Positions 14,693-22,413 of a DNA stretch of 60,895 bases are shown here, piece after piece. The stretch is from Nitrospirota bacterium (GTDB lineage Bacteria; Nitrospirota; Thermodesulfovibrionia; Thermodesulfovibrionales; UBA9159). The DNA lies in assembly GCA_021790195.1 (NCBI GenBank), contig JAJYIF010000021.1:1-60895 (forward strand). Direction: 5' to 3'. The notes under the pieces are model-generated. The model was not told the DNA's origin. It saw only the letters and a program-made list of their open reading frames with translations, and ran no database searches. The stretch's first letter is position 1, and each line of letters begins with the position of its first letter. Position numbers and translations under genes: made by a program.

Positions 14693-17600
14693 TCAGGCCT
14701 TTTCTACATTGACCATAAAGGCCTTGGATTCAGGTATCATCGTGTTTGCGTCGCCGATAGTGGGCGTAAGGAGATTGGAGCTGTCTCCGCTGCTCCCGTC
14801 CTCGGGATATTGCCAGCCGAAGCACCACGGCATCCCCACCTGGTGTATCGTGGAATTTGCGACCCTGAACGGCTTGAACCTTTCCGTCACTATCGCAATC
14901 GCCCAAAGCTTTCCCCGGCCCGAGGACACAATGACCTTGTCGCCGTCCTTTATCCCCTTTTCTTTTGCAAGCTCCTTGCTCATCTCGATGAACATCTGCG
15001 GCTGCATCTCCAGCTGCCAAGGCTCGTGTCTCGTGAGGACGCCGGTCTGCCAGTGTTCTGAGACCCGATAGGTCGTTGCCACGAATGGATATCTCACATC
15101 GCAGGAATAATAAACGTCCTCGGCAGCCCCGCTCGACTTGTCGTAAAAAAGCTTGATTGTGGGATTGATCCTCTGTTTGGACATAAGGTTCTCCTGCAGC
15201 GGACATTCAAGAGCTTCGTAGTGCTCAGGGAAAGGACCCTCTGCAAGACCCGGTCCGAATATGCCGCCCATTCCCGTTGCCATCATGATAAAGGGATACT
15301 TCCCGCCTTCCATAGCCATCGGAGGCGCAGGTCCATCAGGCACGTCTCCTTCCCATACTCCCGGCTTCTTTGTGTTGGGGTCCGGCTTGGTGGGATTCCA
15401 TTTGATGACCGCGCGTTTGGAGTCCCAGGGCCTTCCCTGAGGGTCGACCGAGGCCCGGTTGTAGATTATCCTTCTGTTTACGGGCCAGGCCCAGGCCCAC
15501 CCGGAGAAGAGCCCCAATCCTGTGGGATCGTTCTTGCCCCTCCGGGACATCATGTTTGTCTTTTTGCCGTCTTTCTGGGTGTAGCTTCCGCTGAATATCC
15601 AGTTGCCGCAGGACGTTGTCCCGTCGGCCTGCAGGGTAACGAAATTCGTGCAGAGCGTTCCCCTCTTGCCGAGCTGTTTAGGAGGGGTGGCCTTGCTATC
15701 GAAAATGTCTTCCAGATAAGATCCGTTGATTTCTTCAGCGACGCGATGGATATCGACTTTCCTGACCTTGCCGTCGGGTCCTTTTTCCCCGTAATCCCAT
15801 GTCAGGTTCAGTATGGGGGCCGGAGTCTTTCCTCCCTGCTTCTGATAGAGTCTTCTGACCCTGAAATAAAGCTCGTTCATTATGTCCGAGTCAGGTTTTG
15901 ACTGGCCCATCGGCTCAATAGCAGCTGTGCGCCATTGAGCCAGCCTTCCGGAGTTCGTAATGCTTCCTTCTTTTTCCACGGAAGAGCAGGCGGGAAGGAA
16001 AAACACCTCCGTCTGTATGTCCTTAGGGTTCATCCCGGGCCCCTTCCAGAAAGAGCCTGTCTCGTTGTCAAAAAGGTTTACGTTTACCATCCACTTCAGC
16101 TTTGCAAGCGCCTTTCTCACCTTGTTCGCATTGGCCCCCGAACAGGCCGGGTTCTGGCCCCAGGCAAAAAACCCCTCGAACTTGCCCTTGAACATCTGGT
16201 CGAAAAGCATGAGCCAAGAACAGTTCATGCCCTCGTCGAGCTTGGGCAGCCAAGCATACCCGAAGTCATTGTCTTTGGTTGCCTTAGTCCCGTAAATCGC
16301 CTTGAGGTAGCTCGTGATATACTTGGGCCTGTTCCCCCACCAATTTACGCTCTTCGGGTTCTTTGTCTTGGGCGTAAATTTCTCGTTGTATGTCTTTAGA
16401 TCGGGGATTGTTGCGGTCGGAGCAGGAAGATAACCGGGCAGTATATTAAACAGAAGACCGTGGTCGGTGGAGCCCTGCACGTTGGACTCGCCCCTCAGGG
16501 CATTGATGCCTCCTCCGGCTATGCCTATGTTGCCGAGGAGGAGCTGGATTATGCACATCGCCCTTATATTCTGGGTCCCGATAGTATGCTGGGTCCAGCC
16601 CATGGCATAAAGCTCGGTGCCTGACCTGTTCGGTTTACCGGTGCTTGCATAAAGCCCGTAGATTTCGAGGAGTTTTTCCTTCGGCGTCCCCGTAATGTCC
16701 GAGACCTTATCGAGCGTGTAGCGTGCGTATTGTTTCCTGAGAAGCTGGAATACGCAATTGGGGTCTTTCATCGACGGGTCCTTCTTGGGCAGGCCGTTTT
16801 CGTCCGTCTGGAAGGACCAGGTCTTCTTGTCGTACTTTCTTCCCTTCTCATCGTATCCCGAAAAAAGGCCGTCAAGCTGCCAAGGTCCCTTGAATTCGGG
16901 ATTGACGAGGAAAGTGGCATTCGTATATTCCGAGACATATTGTCTGAAATAGAGATTGTTGTCGAGGATGTGCTTGATCATGCCGCCCAGGAATGCGATG
17001 TCCGTCCCCGAGCGCATCGGAGCATACACGTCCGCCTTTGCCGCGGTCCGCGTAAAGCGCGGGTCCACGACGATGAACTTAGCGCCGTTTTCCCTCGCCC
17101 GCGCTATCCATTTCATTGAGATTGGATGGTTCTCCGCAGGGTTTGCGCCCATCACAAGGATGACATCAGCGTTCTTTATGTCGATCCAGTGGTTTGTCAT
17201 TGCGCCGCGTCCGAACGACTCTGCCAGAGCCGCTACAGTTGCGGAGTGTCATATTCGCGCCTGGTGCTCTATATAAACGAGTCCCCAGGATCGGAGGAGT
17301 TTTTGGAGCATGTAGCACTCCTCGTTGTCGAGGGCCGCGCTTCCGACGTGTGCTATGCCGTCCGTCCTGTTTACTACAAACTCCTTTTCGGCCTCAACCT
17401 CTTTTCCGTCCGGCCCTTTTCCCTTGACCTTGGATTTGGTGCTTATCTTGAAGGTCTTATCGCGGGTCTGCTTGACCCTCTTTGCGATCTCATCCAGGGC
17501 CCAGTCCCATTCGACTTCCTGCCATTCCCCTGCGCCGGGGGCGCGATATCGGGGCTTCATGACCCTTGTCGGGTTGTTGATGATCTGGAATAGAGAGGCG

Positions 17601-17854
17601 CCCTTTGAACAGAGAGTGCCCTCACTGATGGGATGATCGGGGTCTCCCTCCGCGTTTATGACCTTTCCGTCAGAGGCATGCACGATGATACCGCAGCCGA
17701 CCGAACAGTAAGGACAGATGGTGGAGGATTCTTTTGCGTTCTTGATGCGGAGCGTTTGTGCATATGACCTGGCGGGGGCCAGATCGATACTCAGGGAGCT
17801 CAACAGCAATGATCCTCCGGAAAGCTTCAGGAAGTTGCGTCGAGATACATTCAT
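14693..17854 (-). CDS. fdnG: Formate dehydrogenase catalytic subunit (selenocysteine, molybdopterin)
   Basis: A 1053-residue periplasmic enzyme that oxidises formate to CO2. An in-frame TGA at 17251-17249 encodes selenocysteine at residue 202: the flanks HQARI and HSATVAALAESFGRGAMTNH match the active site of E. coli FdnG, where Sec binds Mo or W. A twin-arginine signal (SRRNFLKLSGG) directs folded export. Next comes a [4Fe-4S] site, CPYCSVGCGIIVHASDGK with a later Cys in GTLCSKG, then the molybdopterin domains (VMGANPAENHP, GWTQHTIGTQNIRAMC) and the C-terminal MopB domain (THRVSEHWQTG-like YRVSEHWQTGVLTRHEPW). Length fits the family. A perfect-consensus promoter lies about 215 bp upstream. 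An ordinary gene caller will split this gene at the TGA. Confidence 0.95.
17216..17232 (-). promoter_or_regulatory. Candidate SECIS hairpin of fdnG
   Basis: In the mRNA, CGGCUCU-GGC-AGAGUCG forms a 7-bp stem (one G-U) with a G-starting three-base loop, 23 bases after the UGA. Confidence 0.7.
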
Positions 17855-18001
17855 GAGTCACTCCTCCTCTTCAGTTGAAGGCCGTCAATGGCAATCAACC
17901 GAGATCGACGGGTTTATATATGGATAATGGTCTTGGATTGCGGGATCCGGCGAAGGAATGAAGTTCGTTTGTGACATCGTTCAGATTATCGGACGCTTTT
18001 T

Positions 18002-18017
18002 CCAAAATCGATTTTGG
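18002..18017. promoter_or_regulatory. 16-bp perfect palindrome in the fdn leader
   Basis: CCAAAATCGATTTTGG is fully symmetrical and lies about 50 bp downstream of the predicted transcription start of the fdn operon. It may be an operator for a dimeric regulator. The identity of the regulator is not known. Confidence 0.5.
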
Positions 18018-18068
18018 CCCTCAAAAGCATCACTCGATACAAAAAAGGCAATCGAACTGCTCAGGTGA

Positions 18069-18097
18069 ATTATAGAACTACGGAATGGGAGTGTCAA
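18069..18097 (-). promoter_or_regulatory. Perfect-consensus sigma-70 promoter of the fdn operon
   Basis: Reading leftward: TTGACA (complement of 18092-18097), a 17-bp spacer, TATAAT (complement of 18069-18074). The expected start is near 18062, giving a leader of about 208 bases before fdnG. Confidence 0.8.
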
Positions 18098-18134
18098 GCA
18101 TTTAACGAATCACGGAGTTCTGAAGGATGCTTGG

Positions 18135-18404
18135 TCAGATATGAAAGAGCAGGCCGACTCTATAGATATTCTCGCCCAATTCCTTACACCACCGGACAAC
18201 CCCGCTAGAATGACTAAAAGGGAGGCCCTGTTTAATAATTATCTTCTGCCCGACGCATAAAGGGACGAAAGCAAACAACCCGAGTCCGGAATCGCTGATG
18301 TCAACAATGATTCCTTTAAAGTTCCCACCCGAGGTCGCGCCATTCAGGTTGTACTCTATATCTTGGGTGAAGTCATAACGTATATGCGCCCTTCGATTTG
18401 TCAC
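18135..18404 (-). CDS. PilZ domain protein
   Basis: An 89-residue single-domain protein of the PilZ family, which binds cyclic di-GMP. The N-terminal RRAHIRYDF supplies the RxxxR motif, and the second motif is present as DISDSGLGLF (family form D/NxSxxG). The rest forms the short beta-barrel, ending GENIYRVGLLFHI. Start is GTG 18404 with GAGAGG upstream. It is preceded in the same direction by a two-CW gene, and is followed 38 bp later by the fdn promoter. It could act as a c-di-GMP sensor on another protein; no partner is evident. Confidence 0.82.
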   Translation of the reverse strand: MTNRRAHIRYDFTQDIEYNLNGATSGGNFKGIIVDISDSGLGLFAFVPLCVGQKIIIKQGLPFSHSSGVVRWCKELGENIYRVGLLFHI

Positions 18405-18418
18405 AAAAAATGCCTCTC

Positions 18419-18733
18419 TCAGGAATGTGGGATCATGCTGAATAATAACGCTCCGACATCAAAGGTCAGAATGTCGGTGCCTGAATCATAACCTTCTTCT
18501 TTCCGGACCTTCATGCGAAATTCGCACATAAGGCATGAGTCGACCTTCTGGGCGTATGTCCTCTGGACCTGCCCCCTGCAATATGTGCCCGCTATCGCCC
18601 AGCAGACCCTTCCGCCGTTTGTCCCGCCGTTCACTCTGTGGGCCTTGGTTTCGTTCGCGGCAGGACAGACCTCACGCGCGCCAGCCTTTTCTCGTCCGCA
18701 CTTTGTGAACTCCCAGCAATTCAGTCTTCTCAC
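18419..18733 (-). CDS. Two-CW domain Cys-rich protein
   Basis: A 104-residue soluble protein with the paired Cys-Trp pattern of the two-CW family: LNCWEFTKCGRE, then VCPAANETKAHRVNGGTNGGRVCWAIAGTYC, then CLMCEFRMKVRKEEG. Six to eight Cys residues are arranged to bind metal, probably zinc or an FeS cluster. Such domains often accompany PAS, PilZ or methyl-accepting proteins in deltaproteobacteria and Nitrospirota, and here PilZ is the next gene. The start is GTG 18733. Function is unknown; a redox or metal sensing role is an inference. Confidence 0.75.
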   Translation of the reverse strand: MRRLNCWEFTKCGREKAGAREVCPAANETKAHRVNGGTNGGRVCWAIAGTYCRGQVQRTYAQKVDSCLMCEFRMKVRKEEGYDSGTDILTFDVGALLFSMIPHS

Positions 18734-19011
18734 AAATGCTCCAGCGGTCTTTTGAGGTTTCGAAAAGCAAGAGAAATGCCAGACTGCAACCCGCTGAAGT
18801 TAAAAGCTTTTAGAAGAGAGGTCCTCTCACTTCCGGTCAAAGCGCCAATCTATATGGGCATAAAGCCAACCTTAAAGGTCAAAGCATATAACAGAGAGGC
18901 CCCTGTTTTGGAAGGAGGTCTTTGTTTCCCGAAGATATACTGAAGATCGTATTTGCGTCACAGACGACGATCAGTTGTATGAATCTTTCGTAATCTGATA
19001 TCCTTCCTCTC

Positions 19012-20283
19012 ATGGCGTCGCCCAAGGCCTCATACCGCAGCCCGTGGCTCTTCGTTCTCACGCTTTACTTCGGCGAAGGGCTGCCATATGTTCTTATCAA
19101 CACGGTCTCGGTCATCCTCTATAAGAAGATGGGCGTCGATAACACTGACATCGCCTTCTGGACAAGCTGGCTCTATCTCCCCTGGGTAATAAAGATGTTC
19201 TGGGCGCCCATTGTGGATGTCATCTGGACCAAGCGGACCTGGGTGCTCGCGGCCCAGGGGGCCATGGCGCTGAGCATCGGTCTTGTCGCCTACGCAGTCG
19301 GCAGGCCCGACTTCTTTTTTCCCTCCCTTGGGGCGTTCATGGCCGGCGCCTTCATCTCAGCCACCTATGACACCGCCACTGACGGCTACTACATGCTCGC
19401 CCTTACCGAAAAAGAGCAGGCCTTCTTTACCGGTCTCAGGTCAGGATTTTACCGTTTGGCGATGATTCTTGGCTCTGGACTGCTGGTCTATCTCGCGGGC
19501 GGCTTAGAGACCTCGACGGGAAGCGTCCGCATGGGATGGATAGCTATCCTGATCATCAGCAGCGGGCTTTTTCTTGCAGCCTGGCTCTATCATTATTCAG
19601 TTCTTCCATACCCGGCTGCAGACCGTCGCCGTTTGTCGGCAGGCCCTGCTCAAAGACCTAAGTTCGGAGAGGTCTTCTCCGCCTATTTCCGGCAGGAAAA
19701 GATAGGCGTGTTCGTGGCTTTCATACTATTCTATCGTTTGGGAGAGGCGATGCTGCTCAAGCTCGTCTCGCCGTTTCTGCTTGACAGACAAATTGACGGG
19801 GGACTGGGGCTCACTACATCTGAAGTTGGTCTTGTCTATGGCACTGTCGGCGTAAGCGCACTAGTGCTGGGAGGCGTGCTCGGAGGGTGGCTTATATCTC
19901 GCTATGGGCTTCGCCGCTGCACCTGGCCGCTCGTGATCAGCATGCATCTGCCGGACTTGTTCTTCGTTTATATGGCATGGACGCAACCTTCCCACGCGAT
20001 GGTCTATCCGCTTGTGGCGCTGGAGCAGTTCGGATACGGCATGGGATTCACCGTGTTTACGGTCTATCTCATGTACTCAGCCGAGGGCGGATATAAGACC
20101 TCCCACTATGCTATTTCTACCGGCATTATGGCTCTCGGCATGATGCTCCCGGGGTTCATCTCCGGCTGGGTCCAGCAAAGGGTCGGGTATCCCCTCTTCT
20201 TTATAATTGTCTGCCTTCTTACCGTCCCCGGCATGCTGACAATCCCGTTTCTGCCGGACAGGGGAGGATCCTTAAGGGAGTGA
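19012..20283 (+). CDS. AmpG-like MFS permease
   Basis: A 423-residue membrane protein with twelve predicted helices in the AmpG / PAT branch of the major facilitator superfamily. The beginning SPWLFVLTLYFGEGLPYVLINTVSVILYKKMG and KMFWAPIVDVIWTKRTWV (the family loop between helices 2 and 3) are typical. AmpG imports GlcNAc-anhydro-muropeptides for cell wall recycling; other relatives carry acetyl-CoA or siderophores, so the substrate is not certain. No ampD or nagZ gene is adjacent. The ATG start at 19012 has only a weak ribosome binding site. Confidence 0.83.
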   Translation: MASPKASYRSPWLFVLTLYFGEGLPYVLINTVSVILYKKMGVDNTDIAFWTSWLYLPWVIKMFWAPIVDVIWTKRTWVLAAQGAMALSIGLVAYAVGRPDFFFPSLGAFMAGAFISATYDTATDGYYMLALTEKEQAFFTGLRSGFYRLAMILGSGLLVYLAGGLETSTGSVRMGWIAILIISSGLFLAAWLYHYSVLPYPAADRRRLSAGPAQRPKFGEVFSAYFRQEKIGVFVAFILFYRLGEAMLLKLVSPFLLDRQIDGGLGLTTSEVGLVYGTVGVSALVLGGVLGGWLISRYGLRRCTWPLVISMHLPDLFFVYMAWTQPSHAMVYPLVALEQFGYGMGFTVFTVYLMYSAEGGYKTSHYAISTGIMALGMMLPGFISGWVQQRVGYPLFFIIVCLLTVPGMLTIPFLPDRGGSLRE

Positions 20284-20343
20284 GCTTGCATCTTGCTCAT
20301 CCCATTTCATCATACATATTGGGGACCGCGATGCCGGATGGAA

Positions 20344-20862
20344 TCAAAGGCTTCCCTCATGACCCCCCCTTGACCAAGGATCTGGCTTCGCCGACACCTT
20401 GGACCCCGGAGACGCAAGGTTCCCCGTGTCAAGACATGGGGCATATGGACCGTTAAAATTCCGGTAAAGCGTGCGACCTTCCTTATCCACGAGCTCTACC
20501 GGGTGAAACACCATCCCGGCCTCCGGGCTCTTCCTGAACGCATCTACGACCCTATCGAGACGCCCCGCATTATACGTGTCGTCGGAGTCGAGAAACGTGA
20601 TTATGTATCCCTTGGCCCTTGATATGCCCGCGTTCCTTGCCCCGGCTATCCCCTTGTTCTCCTGGCTGATGCAGTATATTCTCTCCCCGTATCCCTTCAG
20701 GATTTCACGGGTAGCGTCCGTAGATCCGTCATTCACGACGCTTATCTGCATGCGCTCTTCAGGGTACGTTTGCGCAAAGATGCTGTCCAGCGCAGCCCGG
20801 ATAAAGGACTGCCTGTTCCAGGTGGGAACGATTACAGAAATGAGCGGAAGTCCATCCGTCAT
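20344..20862 (-). pseudogene. Truncated family 2 glycosyltransferase
   Basis: An N-terminal GT-A domain of about 130 residues is clear: ISVIVPTWNRQSFIRAALDSI, VVNDGSTDATREIL, GIAGARNAGISRAKG and the metal motif LDSDDTY. GT2 enzymes normally have 280-350 residues, but this frame stops at 172. Its last 30 residues (GPYAPCLDTGNLASPGSKV onwards) have no family character. The acceptor half is therefore lost and the gene is probably a remnant. ATG 20862 is preferred over the upstream TTG. It faces the MFS gene, whose end may mark the deletion point. Confidence 0.6.
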
Positions 20863-21258
20863 AGATTTGCCAAACGCCGTCAAGAATGCCGGTTAAGGAT
20901 TTACCTCAATACAGGTATAATTACTCTGTAATGTTCTAATATGAAAGCATAGACATTTGTGAAGAGAACTTGGAGATAGTTGATGAAATGACTGTCCCCT
21001 TTGCTTCCCGCAGGGGTGCGGCATACGCCAGGAGACTATTGCGCCGGCAGTATCGTAACAGGCAAAATAAATCATAACGTGAACGGATTTGCCGGAGTAG
21101 CTTTTTATCACTCAGGCTATAATAATAGGGAGATGAAATCAGTGTCAGGCTCCTTGGTTAATGGTCATTCCAGTTTTTTGGAAATCCTTCTTCGGAAAGA
21201 CTCCGGACCTCCTCACTGCATGCCTGCCGATCAAGCGGGGACAGGCGGTCGAGCGTGG
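20863..21258. other. Intergenic region between the truncated GT and the substrate-binding protein
   Basis: About 400 bp with no convincing gene. A TATAAT at 21118-21123 stands 9 bp before an in-frame ATG at 21133 that could be an alternative start of the next gene. I see no repeat or RNA gene. Confidence 0.4.
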
Positions 21259-22413
21259 GTGACAAAGGGTGTTTTTAAACTCGTGCTCTTCTTTGTGTTT
21301 TCTTCATTCCCTGTCTCAGCTTCCTTTGCGTCTTCGGCCGAGCCGATCAGGATCGGGCTTTCCCTCGGTCTAACCGGCAAATATGCCCCGATGTCAGACC
21401 AGCAGATAAAGGGGTTCAGGCTTTGGGAAAGAGATGTGAACAAGCGGGGAGGGGTCCTCGGAAGGCCGGTCAAGGTAATCGCCTATGATGACGGGGGCAG
21501 TCCTCAAAAGGCCAGGGAAATCTACAGGCGTCTTATCCTGAAAGACAAGGTCGATCTTCTCTTCGCGCCGTATTCCAGTGAAATAACGGAGGCCGTCCTG
21601 CCCATCGCCGAAGAGTATGGGTATCCTCTTCTGGCCTCGGGAGCGAGCGCGGACAGGCTCTGGCAGAGGGGGCCCAAGTATCTGTTCGGCATGTGGCAGC
21701 CCGCAAGCAAAGACGCTGTGGGCTTTCTCGAGCTGTTGGTCTTGAACGGTTTTAAGAAAGTCGCCATAGTGTACGCAGATGATTCCTTTTCACTGGATGC
21801 GGCCGCCGGCGCACAAAAATGGGCGGAGAGGTTCGGTCTGAACATAGTCCTTTCCGAAGGCTTGGGGAAGAGTGCGAACGCAGTTGCGCTTGCAAGACGG
21901 ATAAGGGCTGCGAGTTCGCAGGCACTGATTGTGTGCGGTCATCTCGATGAGGCGGTGACCATGCGCAGGGCCTTGAGGGAGATAAACTGGTATCCGGATG
22001 CTTACTATAGCACAAGCGGTCCGGCCCTCCGGACATATTATGAAAGACTCGGCGCTGAGGCCGACCTCACCTTCTCCAGTTCACGCTGGGAATATGACGG
22101 GGGGCCAGGATGCTGCGAGTTCTATGATTCCTTCACGGACACTTATAAAAAGGCGCCTTCATATCACGCGGCCACGGCCTATGCCGCGGGCCAGATAATG
22201 GAAGAGGCGATAAGAAAGGCCGGCGGTCTCGACAGAAACAGGATAAGACATATCCTTTCGGCGACCGACATGCTTACTATTATGGGAAGATACAGCGTGG
22301 ACAGGACCGGGATACAAATGAAACAGTTCAACCTCATTATCCAGTGGCAGAAAGGCAAAAAGGAGATCGTCTGGCCGCAAGAGGCCAGAACTGCAAAGCC
22401 GGTTTTCAGATGA
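21259..22413 (+). CDS. ABC-type substrate-binding protein (branched-chain amino acid / amide type)
   Basis: A 384-residue exported protein of the Peripla_BP_6 family (LivJ/AmiC type). After a signal peptide (VFKLVLFFVFSSFPVSASFAS) the fold begins with IRIGLSLGLTGKYAP and continues with KGFRLWERDVNKRGGVLGRPV, LFAPYSSEIT, and the second lobe VAIVYADDSFSLDAA. GTG 21259 gives a normal signal peptide; ATG 21133 is preceded by TATAAT but would add 42 odd residues. No permease or ATPase follows; the next gene, overlapping by 4 bp, is a sensor kinase. The protein is therefore probably a periplasmic ligand sensor feeding that kinase rather than an uptake component. Confidence 0.85.
   Translation: MTKGVFKLVLFFVFSSFPVSASFASSAEPIRIGLSLGLTGKYAPMSDQQIKGFRLWERDVNKRGGVLGRPVKVIAYDDGGSPQKAREIYRRLILKDKVDLLFAPYSSEITEAVLPIAEEYGYPLLASGASADRLWQRGPKYLFGMWQPASKDAVGFLELLVLNGFKKVAIVYADDSFSLDAAAGAQKWAERFGLNIVLSEGLGKSANAVALARRIRAASSQALIVCGHLDEAVTMRRALREINWYPDAYYSTSGPALRTYYERLGAEADLTFSSSRWEYDGGPGCCEFYDSFTDTYKKAPSYHAATAYAAGQIMEEAIRKAGGLDRNRIRHILSATDMLTIMGRYSVDRTGIQMKQFNLIIQWQKGKKEIVWPQEARTAKPVFR

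Noticed and set aside
17249-17251. Stop codon splitting fdnG into two frames
   Set aside because: Flanking residues match the selenocysteine site of formate dehydrogenases and a hairpin follows, so it is a recoded UGA and not a pseudogene.
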